64,000 bases of DNA from Hypomesus transpacificus (taxonomy: Eukaryota; Chordata; Actinopteri; Osmeriformes; Osmeridae): assembly GCF_021917145.1 (NCBI RefSeq), contig NC_061078.1:9995604-10059603 (forward strand), written 5' to 3'. Shown here piece by piece: positions 1-42,499 of this stretch (the stretch's first letter is position 1; each line of letters begins with the position of its first letter). The notes beneath the pieces are model-generated. The model was not told the origin of the DNA. It saw nothing but the letters and a program-made list of their open reading frames with translations, and ran no database searches. The position numbers were made by a program, and so were the translations under genes.

Positions 1-416
1 TATGTATCCCTTACTCACTTTTCTTTTAACAGGGAAACATTGCAAAACATTATACTACAAATGTTATGTTAATCCATGTTTAATGTAAAAGTAAAACAAA
101 TGCTGTAAAATCCTTAAAAAGATTATTACACAAAATAAGTTTGACAGGTGTACAGGCGCCTGTTATGTCCATAGAATGTTCTGTCTTGGAAAATCATAAA
201 AAATAAAACACTTGTAATCATTGTTGAACCACCTGTCAGTATTATTGTGTTGAATGTAAATTGTGAAATGCACTTGTGTGGGTCAGATGGATACAAATGT
301 ATTATTGATAGTGTAACTATCAAATGCTGTACTTACAATTCATGCTGCAATAAAATTATTTTTAACACATTCAATTAAAGTTCAAGGCACTGTATTTTAA
401 ATCGAGCCTCGTCAGT
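1..416. other. Unassigned left edge, possible 3' end of a plus-strand neighbour
   Basis: No recognisable coding sequence is seen. An AATAAA lies on the plus strand at 349-354, and an opposing AATAAA lies on the minus strand at 417-422, as expected where two genes meet tail to tail. In human, DENND4C is tail to tail with RPS6, but no S6 coding sequence is visible here, so the neighbour cannot be named. The stretch is AT-rich and otherwise featureless. Confidence 0.3.
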
Positions 417-2553
417 TTTATTACTTACCTAATAATGGTAAAATAATATTCTCCTTGATTTTACTGAAGGACAGTGAAGAAACTGACTATGCACAGTATA
501 AGTGTTTTTATTTACAGTCAAAGATCACCCTGAAGATCCAGTCAAAGGTACATTATCTTCACCAGATCCAAAGACCTGTACAAGTACAGATGTGTAAACA
601 CTATGAAGATTTACAAAATGTATTTTTCTACAAAGGTCAGATAAAATATACATGACCTAAATACAATGCAACATTTACATTTTCTTTTAAACAACAAATA
701 TATAATACACAAATTGACAGCACAGCTTTCGCAAGCTGCTGGTACCCTTTTACTTGTTACTTTATCTTCTGAACTCATGGGGTTTGTTTTATTTTTACAG
801 ACAGGCTGTAAAGAATCTCAAGCTTTCAAAACAAAAAAAGTGACACTTCCTGATCAATTGCATAGAACTATTCTAGGCCTGGTGACCTCAGCTGTCAATC
901 ACTGAAGTGGCCAGTGCTCATTGGACGCTACTTGAAAAGAGGTCCTCCTCCAGCCATTACGTTAGTCTGTTGAGTTTTGACTACAAGTCAAGAAACATAC
1001 CTCACTTCAAGTGAGACACCTCTTTAATGTAAACCCATGAGATGAACAAAGCCACTCAGTTACAAACACATTCTGATATAACAGGGTATCTGATGATAAT
1101 GCTCTGCTACACTTAAAATGAGGGGTTTGGGGCACAATTTGAAATGGTGCCTGTACAGTTGACAAAAGCCGAGCTTTAAAATAAAGAGGTGTCTACTTCA
1201 GGTGGGTCGAGACTATTCAAACAAACATTCGTTATCATATTTCAAGGCAAAACTGTGCCTAAAGGCTGAGATTTGTACTATTCATTTGAACTGTATCAAC
1301 ACAGCTACTGATATCCTGGTGCATTCATCTTTTGTCTTCACCGAAGTACTGCGTGTATCACATAACATTCTCGTGTGCTTTTGCACAACCATTAACTGGT
1401 TTTTCTGATCCTACCACATGTAGTTTAAACTATACTGCAGGCTCATGTTAATACAGAATGCTAACTTAGATATTTGTCTGCAAAATGAACATGTAAAGCT
1501 TTTAAGGATGTTTCAAGAAAAGGATGAGCTTTGAGTTCATCCATCTGGACGACAACTGAACTGTTCCTTTGATCAGTATGGTTACTTGGACCAACACTGA
1601 ACAGTTTCTGATGTGAGAGAGAGGGGTAATCAGTTACTGCATCAACTGTTGTGTCATTCATCACATCTATAACAGACCGTAACCACTTACATACCATCTA
1701 TCATCCATACAATCTGTTGTACCATCTTTGGACAATAGAATGTTGGTTTGTTGAGCAAAAATACTAGAAACTACTGGACAGAAAATGCCTTCTCACTGAT
1801 TTGTATAGACATCTACAAAAAACCTAATGTAATCTGGAAGGGAGAACCCCAGATATTTAAGACAGAAATAGTAGTATTGCATGTGTATTACATTTAGGTA
1901 GAAACAATATTCTCTTCATTGGACCACAGACCAAATGCAGTTAATGTGTCTTTGACTATATTAATACTAATACTGCTGTCTGACGTTCCATTTTCTACAG
2001 CATAATGTCCTATTGAGGAAGTTAAAAAAATTAAAATAGCAACAATAAAAAGTTTTAAGCTAAACCTTCAAATGTTTCACGGTAACATACGTTTTCGTAA
2101 AAGAGGAGAGCACAAATTCAACATTATAAAATTGACTTTTGACTGATTTAAAATGACTTTAGTGCATCCGTTCACTTCTCTATTTCAGCTATTCAGATGT
2201 TTAAACTGTGTCTAACTTATGCAAGTTGTCTTGCCTAGTTGTACAAGTTGATAAACAGGATGCGCTAGCAACAAAAGCTCCATAACACTAACATTGGTTT
2301 GTCAGGGATCTCCCCATCCCCACCGCTGCCTGTCTGCTCATTACGTAGGTGACCAAAACACAATCTCCTTACGGTCACTCACATTCACAGATTCCTTTTT
2401 CTTCCTGAGCTTATCTTAAAGTGATCCTCTCGTCTTCTGTCTTCCGTTACCTGTAGTTCTGGTTGTGAGCTGAGCCAGGCGCACAAGGGCGTGTGCCGTA
2501 GGTCTGGGGTCACACATCGAAGGTGAGGTGGTTAGGTGGGGGGGGGGGAGATG
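417..2553 (-). other. dennd4c: Probable dennd4c 3' untranslated region
   Basis: This follows directly after the dennd4c stop codon in transcript direction. No minus-strand AATAAA was noticed until 788-793; others lie at 507-512 and 417-422. Any of the three could end the transcript, giving a 3'UTR of about 1.75 to 2.15 kb. The sequence is AT-rich with no coding signal. The end point is inferred from hexamers only; transcript data would fix it. Confidence 0.45.
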
Positions 2554-33402
<30,849 letters not shown>

Positions 33403-33422
33403 CTCCCATCCCCGCCGGCTGT
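33403..33422 (-). other. dennd4c: dennd4c exon 2 leader: 20 nt of 5'UTR before the start codon
   Basis: The acceptor (TGTGCAG, then ACAGCCGG) leaves 20 untranslated nt before the initiator. An extra ATG at 33409 sits 7 nt upstream in another frame and opens a short overlapping frame. The real start is set by the conserved MMEDKGPRV opening; human starts MIEDKGPRV. Confidence 0.75.
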
Positions 33423-36400
33423 CTGCACATGGAGAATGAGGAGAGGGGAAAAGAAGGGAGGAAAGGAAGAAGGGTGTGGAAAAGAGGGGAGAGTGGAGAA
33501 AGGGAATGGGATAGAGGTGGAAATGTTTATGAAAATGTAGTTCATTTTCTTGGTGCTCCCTTAGCCTCTTCTTTGTCCTCACTAAGTGGATTTGCCGTAC
33601 CAGTCCAATACAAAGAGTTCCCAGGAATGAAGTCATAATTGAAAACAAGTGAAACAGACAAAAACAAAGAAAGAAGGAAAGGAATGGGGCGCATCAGATA
33701 CAAATGGATTTAAGGAGAGGTATGACTGACAAGGTGTCTGGTTCTTCCCTTTGGCATTTCAGAACAATTATACACTGTACAGGCATTAGGGCTGGAGATG
33801 TTGAGGATTGCTGCATCTTTAAAAAGCCAAACAGTCATTTTGTATTATAATAGTCAAAAGCAAACTAAAGAGTTTACTCCTGCAACAAACGGAATGAGGA
33901 GCCAAATGTGTCTGCTGGGATGGTAATACAAGTTGACAGTAACTGGTGCTCAAGCCTTTGGGTGTGGTGGAATATACTCTGATTTCAGTATGTCTTCAAT
34001 TTGCCTTAGTAACCAGATTCATCCTTCAACTCCCTGACACCGGGCGGAGCACAGGGACAATAGTCTGTCTCAATGGGTAAACGCAAAGTCATGTCACTCA
34101 TCTAAGCTCTCCTGCTATTTTCATTGGCCTTCACAAGAGTTCAGAACACAAACCTGGTTAGTTTATGCACAAATTTAATATGATATAAACTGGAGAATAC
34201 ATCCCGGACTAATTTAATGTATTTTCTTTTTTTTAACACAGGACTACATCCTGGAAAATGTCAAATGTAATGGTGACAGGCATGTTGAAATTAAAACCAT
34301 GTTCCCCACTTGGCGCGTCTAAAGCACAATTGAGACCTTGTATTTTCAATTCCTGATGCTCTAGAGAAAACAGTGGAAACTGATTTTTTTATCTGGGAGT
34401 CAAAAAATGCCTTTAAAATGATAAAGTCAGTAAGGCTATGCCTGCGACTCCAAACAGTCCGAGGGTGTGGAGAATGTAGTCTAGCCTAATTAGCAGGGTG
34501 TTAGCTTCATCTGTTGGCAGCAGGCTAACTTCAAGGATGGCAGCACAACAGGCCAACTCACTGGGAGACAGATCGGTGTTAACTTTGACTGTCAAGCAAA
34601 CCCCTACTTCTTTACCTTAGACTTCAGTGCAAGTGGCTCTGCTGGCTTAGTGTTTTTTTAGTGCAGTTCCAATAGTGCTTGAACATTGCTGTTGTGCAGT
34701 AGCACTATTTCCAAATGAGCAAATGGACATTAGTTATCCTCTATTGAGTTATACAGTACACTAGCTTTGACCATGGCTGTGTGTGGGGCAAAAGCAGGGT
34801 CAATGAGGCTGTTTTTCATACCATACTGGGAAATAGGAGACAAGTGTATTCCGAATCAATCCCCCCTCCCTCCATACCTCGACTGTCTCATCCAACTATT
34901 GATAGACGGACAGAAAATGCTTGTTCACTGTGTAGTGCCACTTCCACTCCTATTACAAAAAGATCATCATTTTTTCCTACTGTGAGAATGCAGACTGAAA
35001 GTCATCTGACATAAGACAAACGGAATGTTATCCCACCTAATGCATAATGGCTTATGATCTGAATGAAGAGGTTTCTCTATTCTGTTCAAATAGTCAATAT
35101 ACGTTCCATTGTATTTGCAAGGCTTTTCCCTACTAAAAATAAGTTATTAGCCTTCGCAATTAATCAGCTGTTTGGCGGGACCAACTTTAAATTCAGTGTA
35201 CAGGGCATCTTGGAATCCATGGTGAGACAAAAATAAACTATGTGGTGGTATTTCCACAAGCTTCTGACCCAAAAACATGTGACTTCCAACCGAAATCTTA
35301 CCAGCCTAGTCCTCACTACTTGAAGACATACTTAGGGTAGCCAAGTCTGTGATGGTTTTAATCCTGCCCTTTTTCAGAGTGGCGTTTCATTAATCCACAT
35401 GATTAAAGGGTCCGTCACCCCACTCCAGCAAATCGGGAGCAGCCGTTAAGGGGCTGTGAGTACACGTGAGGGACGGCCCATATTGAACACGTACAAGTCA
35501 CGGATGTTGAACACGTACACACGAAACACGCACAGATTAAAACCCCTGTTCTCCCACGCAAGTAAAACTTGGAGTGTATGTGACCTATTGGCACGAATCA
35601 CACACCTCCAGAAATGTGAGAGGTTCCATACTGCAGGGTGCTAAAGCGGGAGCAGATGTGTATGCGGTTAAGGACAACAACAGCACCAGCGCACCCCAGG
35701 CAGCATTCCACCAGTTCACAGGCATTACGATGGGCAAAAGTCAACACAGAGAATGTGGGTGTGTGTGTGTTGACATCCTCCTGCCTAGACATTGAAGACA
35801 GACTTAAGCAGACTAATTCAGGACTGTGATACAAGGTAGGGGCCGCTGTGGGTCAGTTCTGGTATTTGGGTGGTGATATAGCCTCTAGCTTACTTACTCT
35901 TGTAAGAACATCAGGTGAGCCATAATTACAGAATAGTTATGGACGAACGCCCAAAGATGTCTTTTCATTAACTTGCCTAGGGCTTCAAGGGGTAGAGCCC
36001 CAGAGTGGAATTCTTGCTTAATCATTTAGTAAATTAGATATTGCATTGTGAAACTAACTTATAAAATAGCTGAGCAGTTTATACTATAGCCTACAAGAAT
36101 GCTTATCAAAAGCCATAACTATTGGCTGGATGGTTTCAAATGAGAAGCCTGCTTCTAGTTTGCATGAGCCTAAAGATAAGAGGCAAAAAGCCTGGTCTAG
36201 CGCACTATTCCTGTGCATGTCCAAGCTCCTCTTTTAGACCACACAGCCACGAGACAGGCCAGAGTATGCAACTCATCCTGACCATGCTGCTAGTCTGCTA
36301 AAAATACAGCGCAAAAAGGGACAAGAAAAAATAACTGCACTGTGACGTGCATTACATAAGCATTATATATAGGGACGAGGGACCCAATCCTCGGTTCTCA

Positions 36401-39400
36401 CTCTCTCCTCCATCCCAACCCTTTTATCCCCGCTCTCTGCCTGCCCGTCAGAAGTAGAATACCTCCAGAGTTGCAGATGTCACCATGGCAACCCAGGAGA
36501 CAAAATGACAGATTATGAGACCTGTTCTTATGATGACCTGCTCCAGTAAGCGGACGGAAAGATCATTGTCAAGCCTCAATAGATTAAGGACAGAAATTAG
36601 ATCTTCAAATTGTGCAGTCACTACTCGGACCACAAAAAGCACAATCTCTACACTTGACTTTGAAACAGAACTAAAACTGTAAGTCATTTGAGACTCAGTC
36701 TTCCACTTCAGCAGCAGATTCTGCATCCCAGTGAAAGTGGGCTACGTGGCTGTCCCCTTGCTCTACGCCAGACCAGCTCTAGAAGAGCGCTGGAGAAAAT
36801 CCAATCTCGGAGTCTTCTTCCCACAAGACCCAGCAGACCCTGAAGGAGCGCTGTCCGCCCCTGTAAGGACCACACCAGGAGTCATCCTCAGCAGTTCTGT
36901 GGCATGACAGGAAATATTGATGCTGTTCTGAATTATTTACCATGCTAGCATGGCAAAGGAAAAGCAGACATCCTCTTTTGTCCTGAGACAGGTCTTTCCC
37001 AATTCTCTCTTGCAATGCTTTTCAAACTGAGCAAAGCAATGTTTCATTACCACCCACCACAAGGTAGTGAAACACTGATAGTGCTTACAACACTGATGCT
37101 GTGTTTTAGTGATACAGCTATAATAGTGATATGGGGTGTGCAAACCCTACAATACATTAGACTGGCTTTCTACTATCAAATCAGGTTTGGTCTGTTACGA
37201 TAGTCACAAGAAACTCAACAAATCCAAAAACCTTAATGTGGGAAGAGCCTGGGCTAAACCCACTTGACCCCCACACCCTAGCAAGGCTACAGCACGTTAC
37301 ATAGTGAGAGAGAGAGGGGGGGAGGGGTGGTTAGACCCCACAATAACTCTAAGTCCTTGACCATAGGGGTTTGTTAAAAGATAACATGATAAAGCAATAT
37401 CCTCCAGCTGTCCAAAGCTCAGGAGCGCCAAGGTTGAGGGAAGCCAATAAAAAGTGCTGTGTTTCACGGTCTCAGGACGCCCCTGCTGCTAACACCCAGC
37501 TGTGTGGATGTCCAAAAGAGGAGTGGACATGGCCAAGGAACGGACAGCGCAGGTTGCACACAGACAGGAGAGTACAGGGGCTGAGGGAGGAGAGAAGAAT
37601 GGCTTCACTGAGAAACAGAAACATAAGTCAGTAGGAAGCCTCCATGACCAAGCATCTGCCTCTTGTTTGTCCAAAAAGGGTGGGCGTCCATTTCCCGTCC
37701 CTCTCAGACAGCCACGTAAACCCATCTTTTATCTGGAGGGAGTTAAGATCTTATGGGAAATCACACGTTTTTTTGTTACGTTGGTATGCAATCCCCCCTA
37801 CACCTCTGACGTGTAATTGAGGCGTGAACAGAGGCAAAAACGTGAGCAGATTTGTTGACAGGAGTTTGACTTGGTTCCTCGACAAAATGCTTGATTCAGA
37901 AGTGCCTGTAAATATGGCAAGTACATTTCCACAAGGGAATACGTTACAAAGCTTTGCGTTGTGCTGTGCATCTCTCTAGAGGAGGGTAAGGTGGCACAAT
38001 CTGGGCATGTATAGAATTCAAGATTTACAGCGTGTCCTGGTTGCATAGCCAAACTGGAACATTGGTCATTGGCATAAATCACTGTGAATGCTTGTTGGAG
38101 GTTATGGCTGCAGCAAGCAACAAGCCAAGAGGAATGACACTGTCTAAGAAGAGCTTCCTTGGGTACCCCTTCTCACACAAGAGACTGAGATGTCTCGTTT
38201 CAATTGAACACATTGTGAGACACATTCTGTGCCTTGTCACTGAAGTATTTGGATTTGAAGACAAATATATTTAACGTCTCCCAGGGGCAAAACTGTCAAA
38301 TCAAAGAATGCCTTTGATTGTTCAACTGCTCACAGTAGTAAGATTTACACGTTTCAGAAAGAGAGAGGAGAAAGAGAGAGAAAGAGAAAAGAGAGCTTCA
38401 GGTGTTTTGTGGCACTGAAGTAAAAAGTTTGTTGGATTGACAACTATAGACTCATCCTGTTTGTTCAGGTATATCTGAATAAGGGCATTGTGATTCATAA
38501 TGAATGTGTTCAATGTAGGCTACTCCCAAGAATCCTCAACTTCCTTAGCCAAGTATAAATTATCTTCAACAGTAAAATGTTACAGCAGCCTGGCATTTTA
38601 AGAATGTTGCTGGTTTTTCCACTTTGTGTGTAGAGGCTTTATTGTTTTATCTTTACGACAAAAGGTTTGCTTCTCTATCATCATATCACTCTTCAAGGCC
38701 CAGTCCTTGTGAAGCTAAAGTAAGATTCTCAAGGTTAGGCAGTATCCTTTATTGACATGTGGTGGCAATAATTACTGCTGGCTTTGGAGAAAACAGTAAG
38801 ATAACTTTGTCTTGTAGGCCTTTAATGAATACATGGCCCCTGAAAATACTTAGAAAGATCTTCAAGAACATCACATTCTTTTTCCTCTCTTGAACACAGA
38901 TTTTATTAGAAAGATGAACTAGACACAGGCAAGGCATACAGCCAAGACAACATTTAAAAATACATAATTTTGTATTTTTGTATGTTGTTGTTCAATTGTA
39001 TCAATTGTATGTAGACGTTAAAGTTAAAACAATATATTGTAAGGCCTACACAATGAGGAAAACCACACAATATGTGAGGTCTCTGATGACTGATTTATAA
39101 AAAGTCTGTGGATTAAAATGGATATGCATGCAGTACACATGAAATTGCCTCTTATTTCATCCATAATGGATGCAATGTTATTGCCGGGCAAACTGCAAAG
39201 CTAGAATCTGTCCACCAGGTAAAATGATATCTCCTACATTCTGAAGCAAGTTTCCTCGTCTTTCTTGGACAGTCTAACAGAGGAAATGGCCTTGCCCTGG
39301 CCATATTACTGCTTGCCTGGCCACAGGTTACTAAGCCCTGCCAGGAAAAAATGAATTGGACAAGCGGGTAATGAAAAGCACAGTTTGCCAGATGTGGCAG

Positions 39401-41626
39401 ATCGTCTCAGAGTATCATCTCAGTGGAGTTCCACACCATAGAGTTTGGCTCATGGCCCAGAGAGAATGAAAGTATTGTCTCCAGGAAACGGCATCTCCCC
39501 CAACCTCCAAGCATTTTACTTTCTAATTCCCCATAGGTAGAAAACATTAAGAGAGCATGTGTGACATTAGGGCAGTCACATGCCAGAGCACACACCTTTT
39601 CTCTAACTTGTTTTATTCCCAGCTTTCTTGTTACATACCGTAGGAGCTCTGATTAGGCTATGTGAATTATGAGGTCAGGTAAACGTTTTCTACTACCAAG
39701 TTTTATTTCAGTGTCTTAAGAGAAATAATTGTAATGAAGAGCCATTCAATGGTCTGAAGTTAGCTCTCACGCTGACATCTGCATGAAAGTACAAGAGGAA
39801 CAGACCAAATACAACCTAGTGAACACGACAGTGAAGGTTGTCAAACTAAATCAGAAGTTTCATTCCTGGGGTGATCCAGAAAACATAGTAAATAAAAGAC
39901 ATAAGGTTGGGCCTTCCTCATTTGATCCAAGCAAAAATGCTAAAAAACTAAGCATAACCATTCTACAGCAATGTCAAATTAAGCCTAACTGATGCTTTGG
40001 GGTTCAATTACCTTAGTAAGTCTGTGGGATGCCCTAATGGAATGTTTTCCTCGGGTCTGGTTAGCAGAAATGTCCCATTCCACTAAGATGTTATTATTTG
40101 GGTGTCTTAAAAGACCATCGGTGCTGTGCAGTTTTGCTTGGTGATATGACAACCATTCAACTGTAGGTCACCACTGAGCCAGGTCAAAGTAATCGTAAGG
40201 GTAACTGACTCTGAGAATAGCCAATGTGTTGTATTCAGTCTGCTTAACAGACATGGTTGGACTTTGATATTTTTCTTCACTTCTGCAGTAACACTACTTC
40301 TGTAAGATTCCTTGACATTGCTGTCAAGATTAGTACAATTGCAAACTCACTTGTCTGCAAGTTCCATGTGTTTTGCTTCTGTAATTCACATATTGTCCTC
40401 CTTAACATTCCACTGTGGGGGACACTTACAGGAAACGCCAACATACACGGGCCAGCCACGCAGACTGTAGACATTTCAAGTATTCTTACACTGTAAGCAA
40501 CTGAGTGACAATTGAAGCTCAAGATCATGGACATATGTGATCCATACAAGACCTAGCTAATGCTGGCTACTGCCATTTTTGTAAGGCTGAAGCAGGCTAG
40601 GTATAACATACTTCTTCAGTTAATTTGTATGGTGAGGTTACAGTCTGATAATAGTTGTTATGCTCAACTCTAGTTCTTAAATCACAGGGTAACACTGTCA
40701 GTGACTGATGCATGATTTTGACCAAACGTGCCTGTCCTGTGTCACCATTACAACACTCAAGTGTTAGGAAATGTATGATGCATTCCCCATTATTCCTTAA
40801 GGCTTAAGCTAACACCATTGCTAGTGTACTTGGGTTGGGTGCTTAGCTCCACGTCATATCAACTCTTAAATTTAAGTGTGCATCGATTCTGCTCTTATGG
40901 TATCTTTGCTACTATAAATTGTTTTGACTCAGACAAAAAGATCTAGCATTTTTAACATATTTTTTATGTGAAAAGCTAGAAATTGTACATCTCAATTTGC
41001 AAGCGGGTTATCTTAATAATGCGAATGAGTAAAGGTGGTTTCCATCGTAGTATTGAAGTTGTTCCTGAACTATCTATACTCTATTCCAAAATGTCAGAAA
41101 ACAGTTAGGAAAACCCTTTAAACGGGATATCTCAACACCGTGAACAGAGTAAAACCTCACGTGCTGTGCATGAACAAAACTTGTTTCCTTAACTAAATCA
41201 GTTTATCATTTGTGGCAGGGTACGCAGTGGATATTAAGCTGTAACGATCCCGTTTTATTAAAAAACTTCGTATTAAATGCGGCCACTCAAATAAATCAGC
41301 TACAACGGTTTGGCCGGTTGGCTAGCGACGTATACTTCGCAAAGGGACACTCAGCGAGGGTGAGGACTGCATACACAGCAGGGACAATATGGTTCAAACT
41401 ATGACATGCCACTTTACACATGATTAGCTAGCTGTGGCCTGCTAAACAAGGCAGTCATTGATACATATTAACTACAATACCTCAATAAACAAGTCCAGTA
41501 CGCCAAAAAGATAGGCCTCCCTGACAATTCAGAAGGATACGAGTTGGATGTATATAAACGAGCGAGCTCTAGTAAACTCACAGTCAGTTAGCTAATAAAC
41601 ACAAAATAACGGTTCTTAATACTTAC
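33423..41626 (-). other. Probable dennd4c intron 1 (about 8.2 kb), no gene recognised
   Basis: Lies between the putative non-coding first exon and the first coding exon. It is AT-rich, and every open frame is short and lacks family resemblance. No tRNA, SINE or LINE was recognised. The part near 41,200-41,360 is richer in CpG than its surroundings, as expected close to a promoter. Confidence 0.5.
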
Positions 41627-41790
41627 ACCTTTTGCAAATGTGACGAGTCTTCTCACAACTTGAAATGGTGTTGCTTAAAACCCCACTTTCATAACAAATG
41701 TAAATATTTTAACAAGCGACAAGTGCTTGAGATACAATTTACTGTCCAGCTCCTGCCGATCCGACTCTACCTTCCGCCATTTTGGTTGTG
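41627..41790 (-). promoter_or_regulatory. dennd4c: Putative dennd4c non-coding first exon and promoter with YY1-type site
   Basis: On the minus strand CAAAATGGCGGAAG (41784-41771) matches the activating YY1 motif that sits just at or after the start site of many vertebrate housekeeping genes. A good donor, GGT/GTAAGT, follows at 41627. There is no TATA box. The exon would join the 33,422 acceptor. The ATG in the YY1 site opens a 13-codon frame (uORF) ending within the exon. The start site itself is inferred, not seen. Confidence 0.55.
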
Positions 41791-41806
41791 ATGAGGGTGT
41801 GGGGTG

Positions 41807-41808
<2 letters not shown>

Positions 41809-41887
<79 letters not shown>
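41809..41887. repeat. (GT)39 microsatellite next to the putative dennd4c promoter
   Basis: The longest dinucleotide run in the window, about 25 bp upstream (in dennd4c sense) of the YY1-type site. Sense orientation is (CA)n. Alternating purine-pyrimidine DNA of this length favours Z-DNA. Confidence 0.95.
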
Positions 41888-41890
<3 letters not shown>

Positions 41891-42427
41891 CAAATCCGTC
41901 TCAACGTTTGCTTGGTTTTTGCCAAGCATCATCATAGTTTTACGCCGATACCATCAGGTGGGTGCTTTTGCAATCTTTACATTTGACAGTCAACTGTAAC
42001 AGTAACTAACCCTAACCCCTATTTGGTTTGATGTTAATTTGCAATTCATACAATGAACATGACCCCAAAAATATGTTTTAACTGAAGGTTTGTTCAACAG
42101 AAGAGAAACTTGAAGTAGCATTATGGTAAACATTGTTATGCTGTTTACTTTTTTATTTATTTTTGTTTTAGGAACTCAACTATTAATCTATTCAACAAGG
42201 CATACCCCAGATGGTGTCATCTTTAGTCCGTGGTTCCATTGACTATCCTGCCACCTAGTGGTTAAGAGTTGTAAAGGCTTCCAATTGGTGATAATACATA
42301 ACGTGCCTTCATTAGAAAAACTCAGTTTTGTCTCAACTTTGCGCAAGAGTCAGTTTCTAACTCTAGAAACGACGCTTGGGAGCAAGCAAAACTTTCTAAT
42401 CGGTTTCTCAGCTGATGTTAAAAACGT
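41888..42427. other. Intergenic, nothing recognised
   Basis: About 540 bp between the long GT repeat and the tRNA gene. It contains a short TAACCCTAACCCC stretch near 42,006 that is too short to count as an interstitial telomere. No coding signal. Confidence 0.5.
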
Positions 42428-42499
42428 AGGTCCTACCGAGATTTGAACTCGGATCGCTGGATTCAGAGTCCAGAGTGCTAACCATTACACCATAGAACC
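42428..42499 (-). tRNA. tRNA-Gln (anticodon CTG)
   Basis: Minus-strand 72-nt cloverleaf starting GGTTCTATGG. The acceptor stem GGTTCTA pairs with TAGGACC (one T-G wobble). The D-arm region reads GTGTAATGGTTAGCAC. The anticodon stem CTGGA/TCCAG holds loop CTCTGAA with anticodon CTG at 42466-42464. The T-arm carries the B box GAGTTCAAATCTC. There is no intron and CCA is not encoded. A TTTTT terminator for RNA polymerase III follows 3 nt after the 3' end (42424-42420). It looks functional and is the only RNA gene found. Confidence 0.97.

Noticed and set aside
36360..36440. TATATATAGGGACG followed by a pyrimidine tract, resembling a core promoter
   Set aside because: No exon or open frame follows on plus, and it lies inside a minus-strand intron; probably chance.
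42005..42018. TAACCCTAACCCC telomere-like stretch
   Set aside because: Two units only; too short to be an interstitial telomere.
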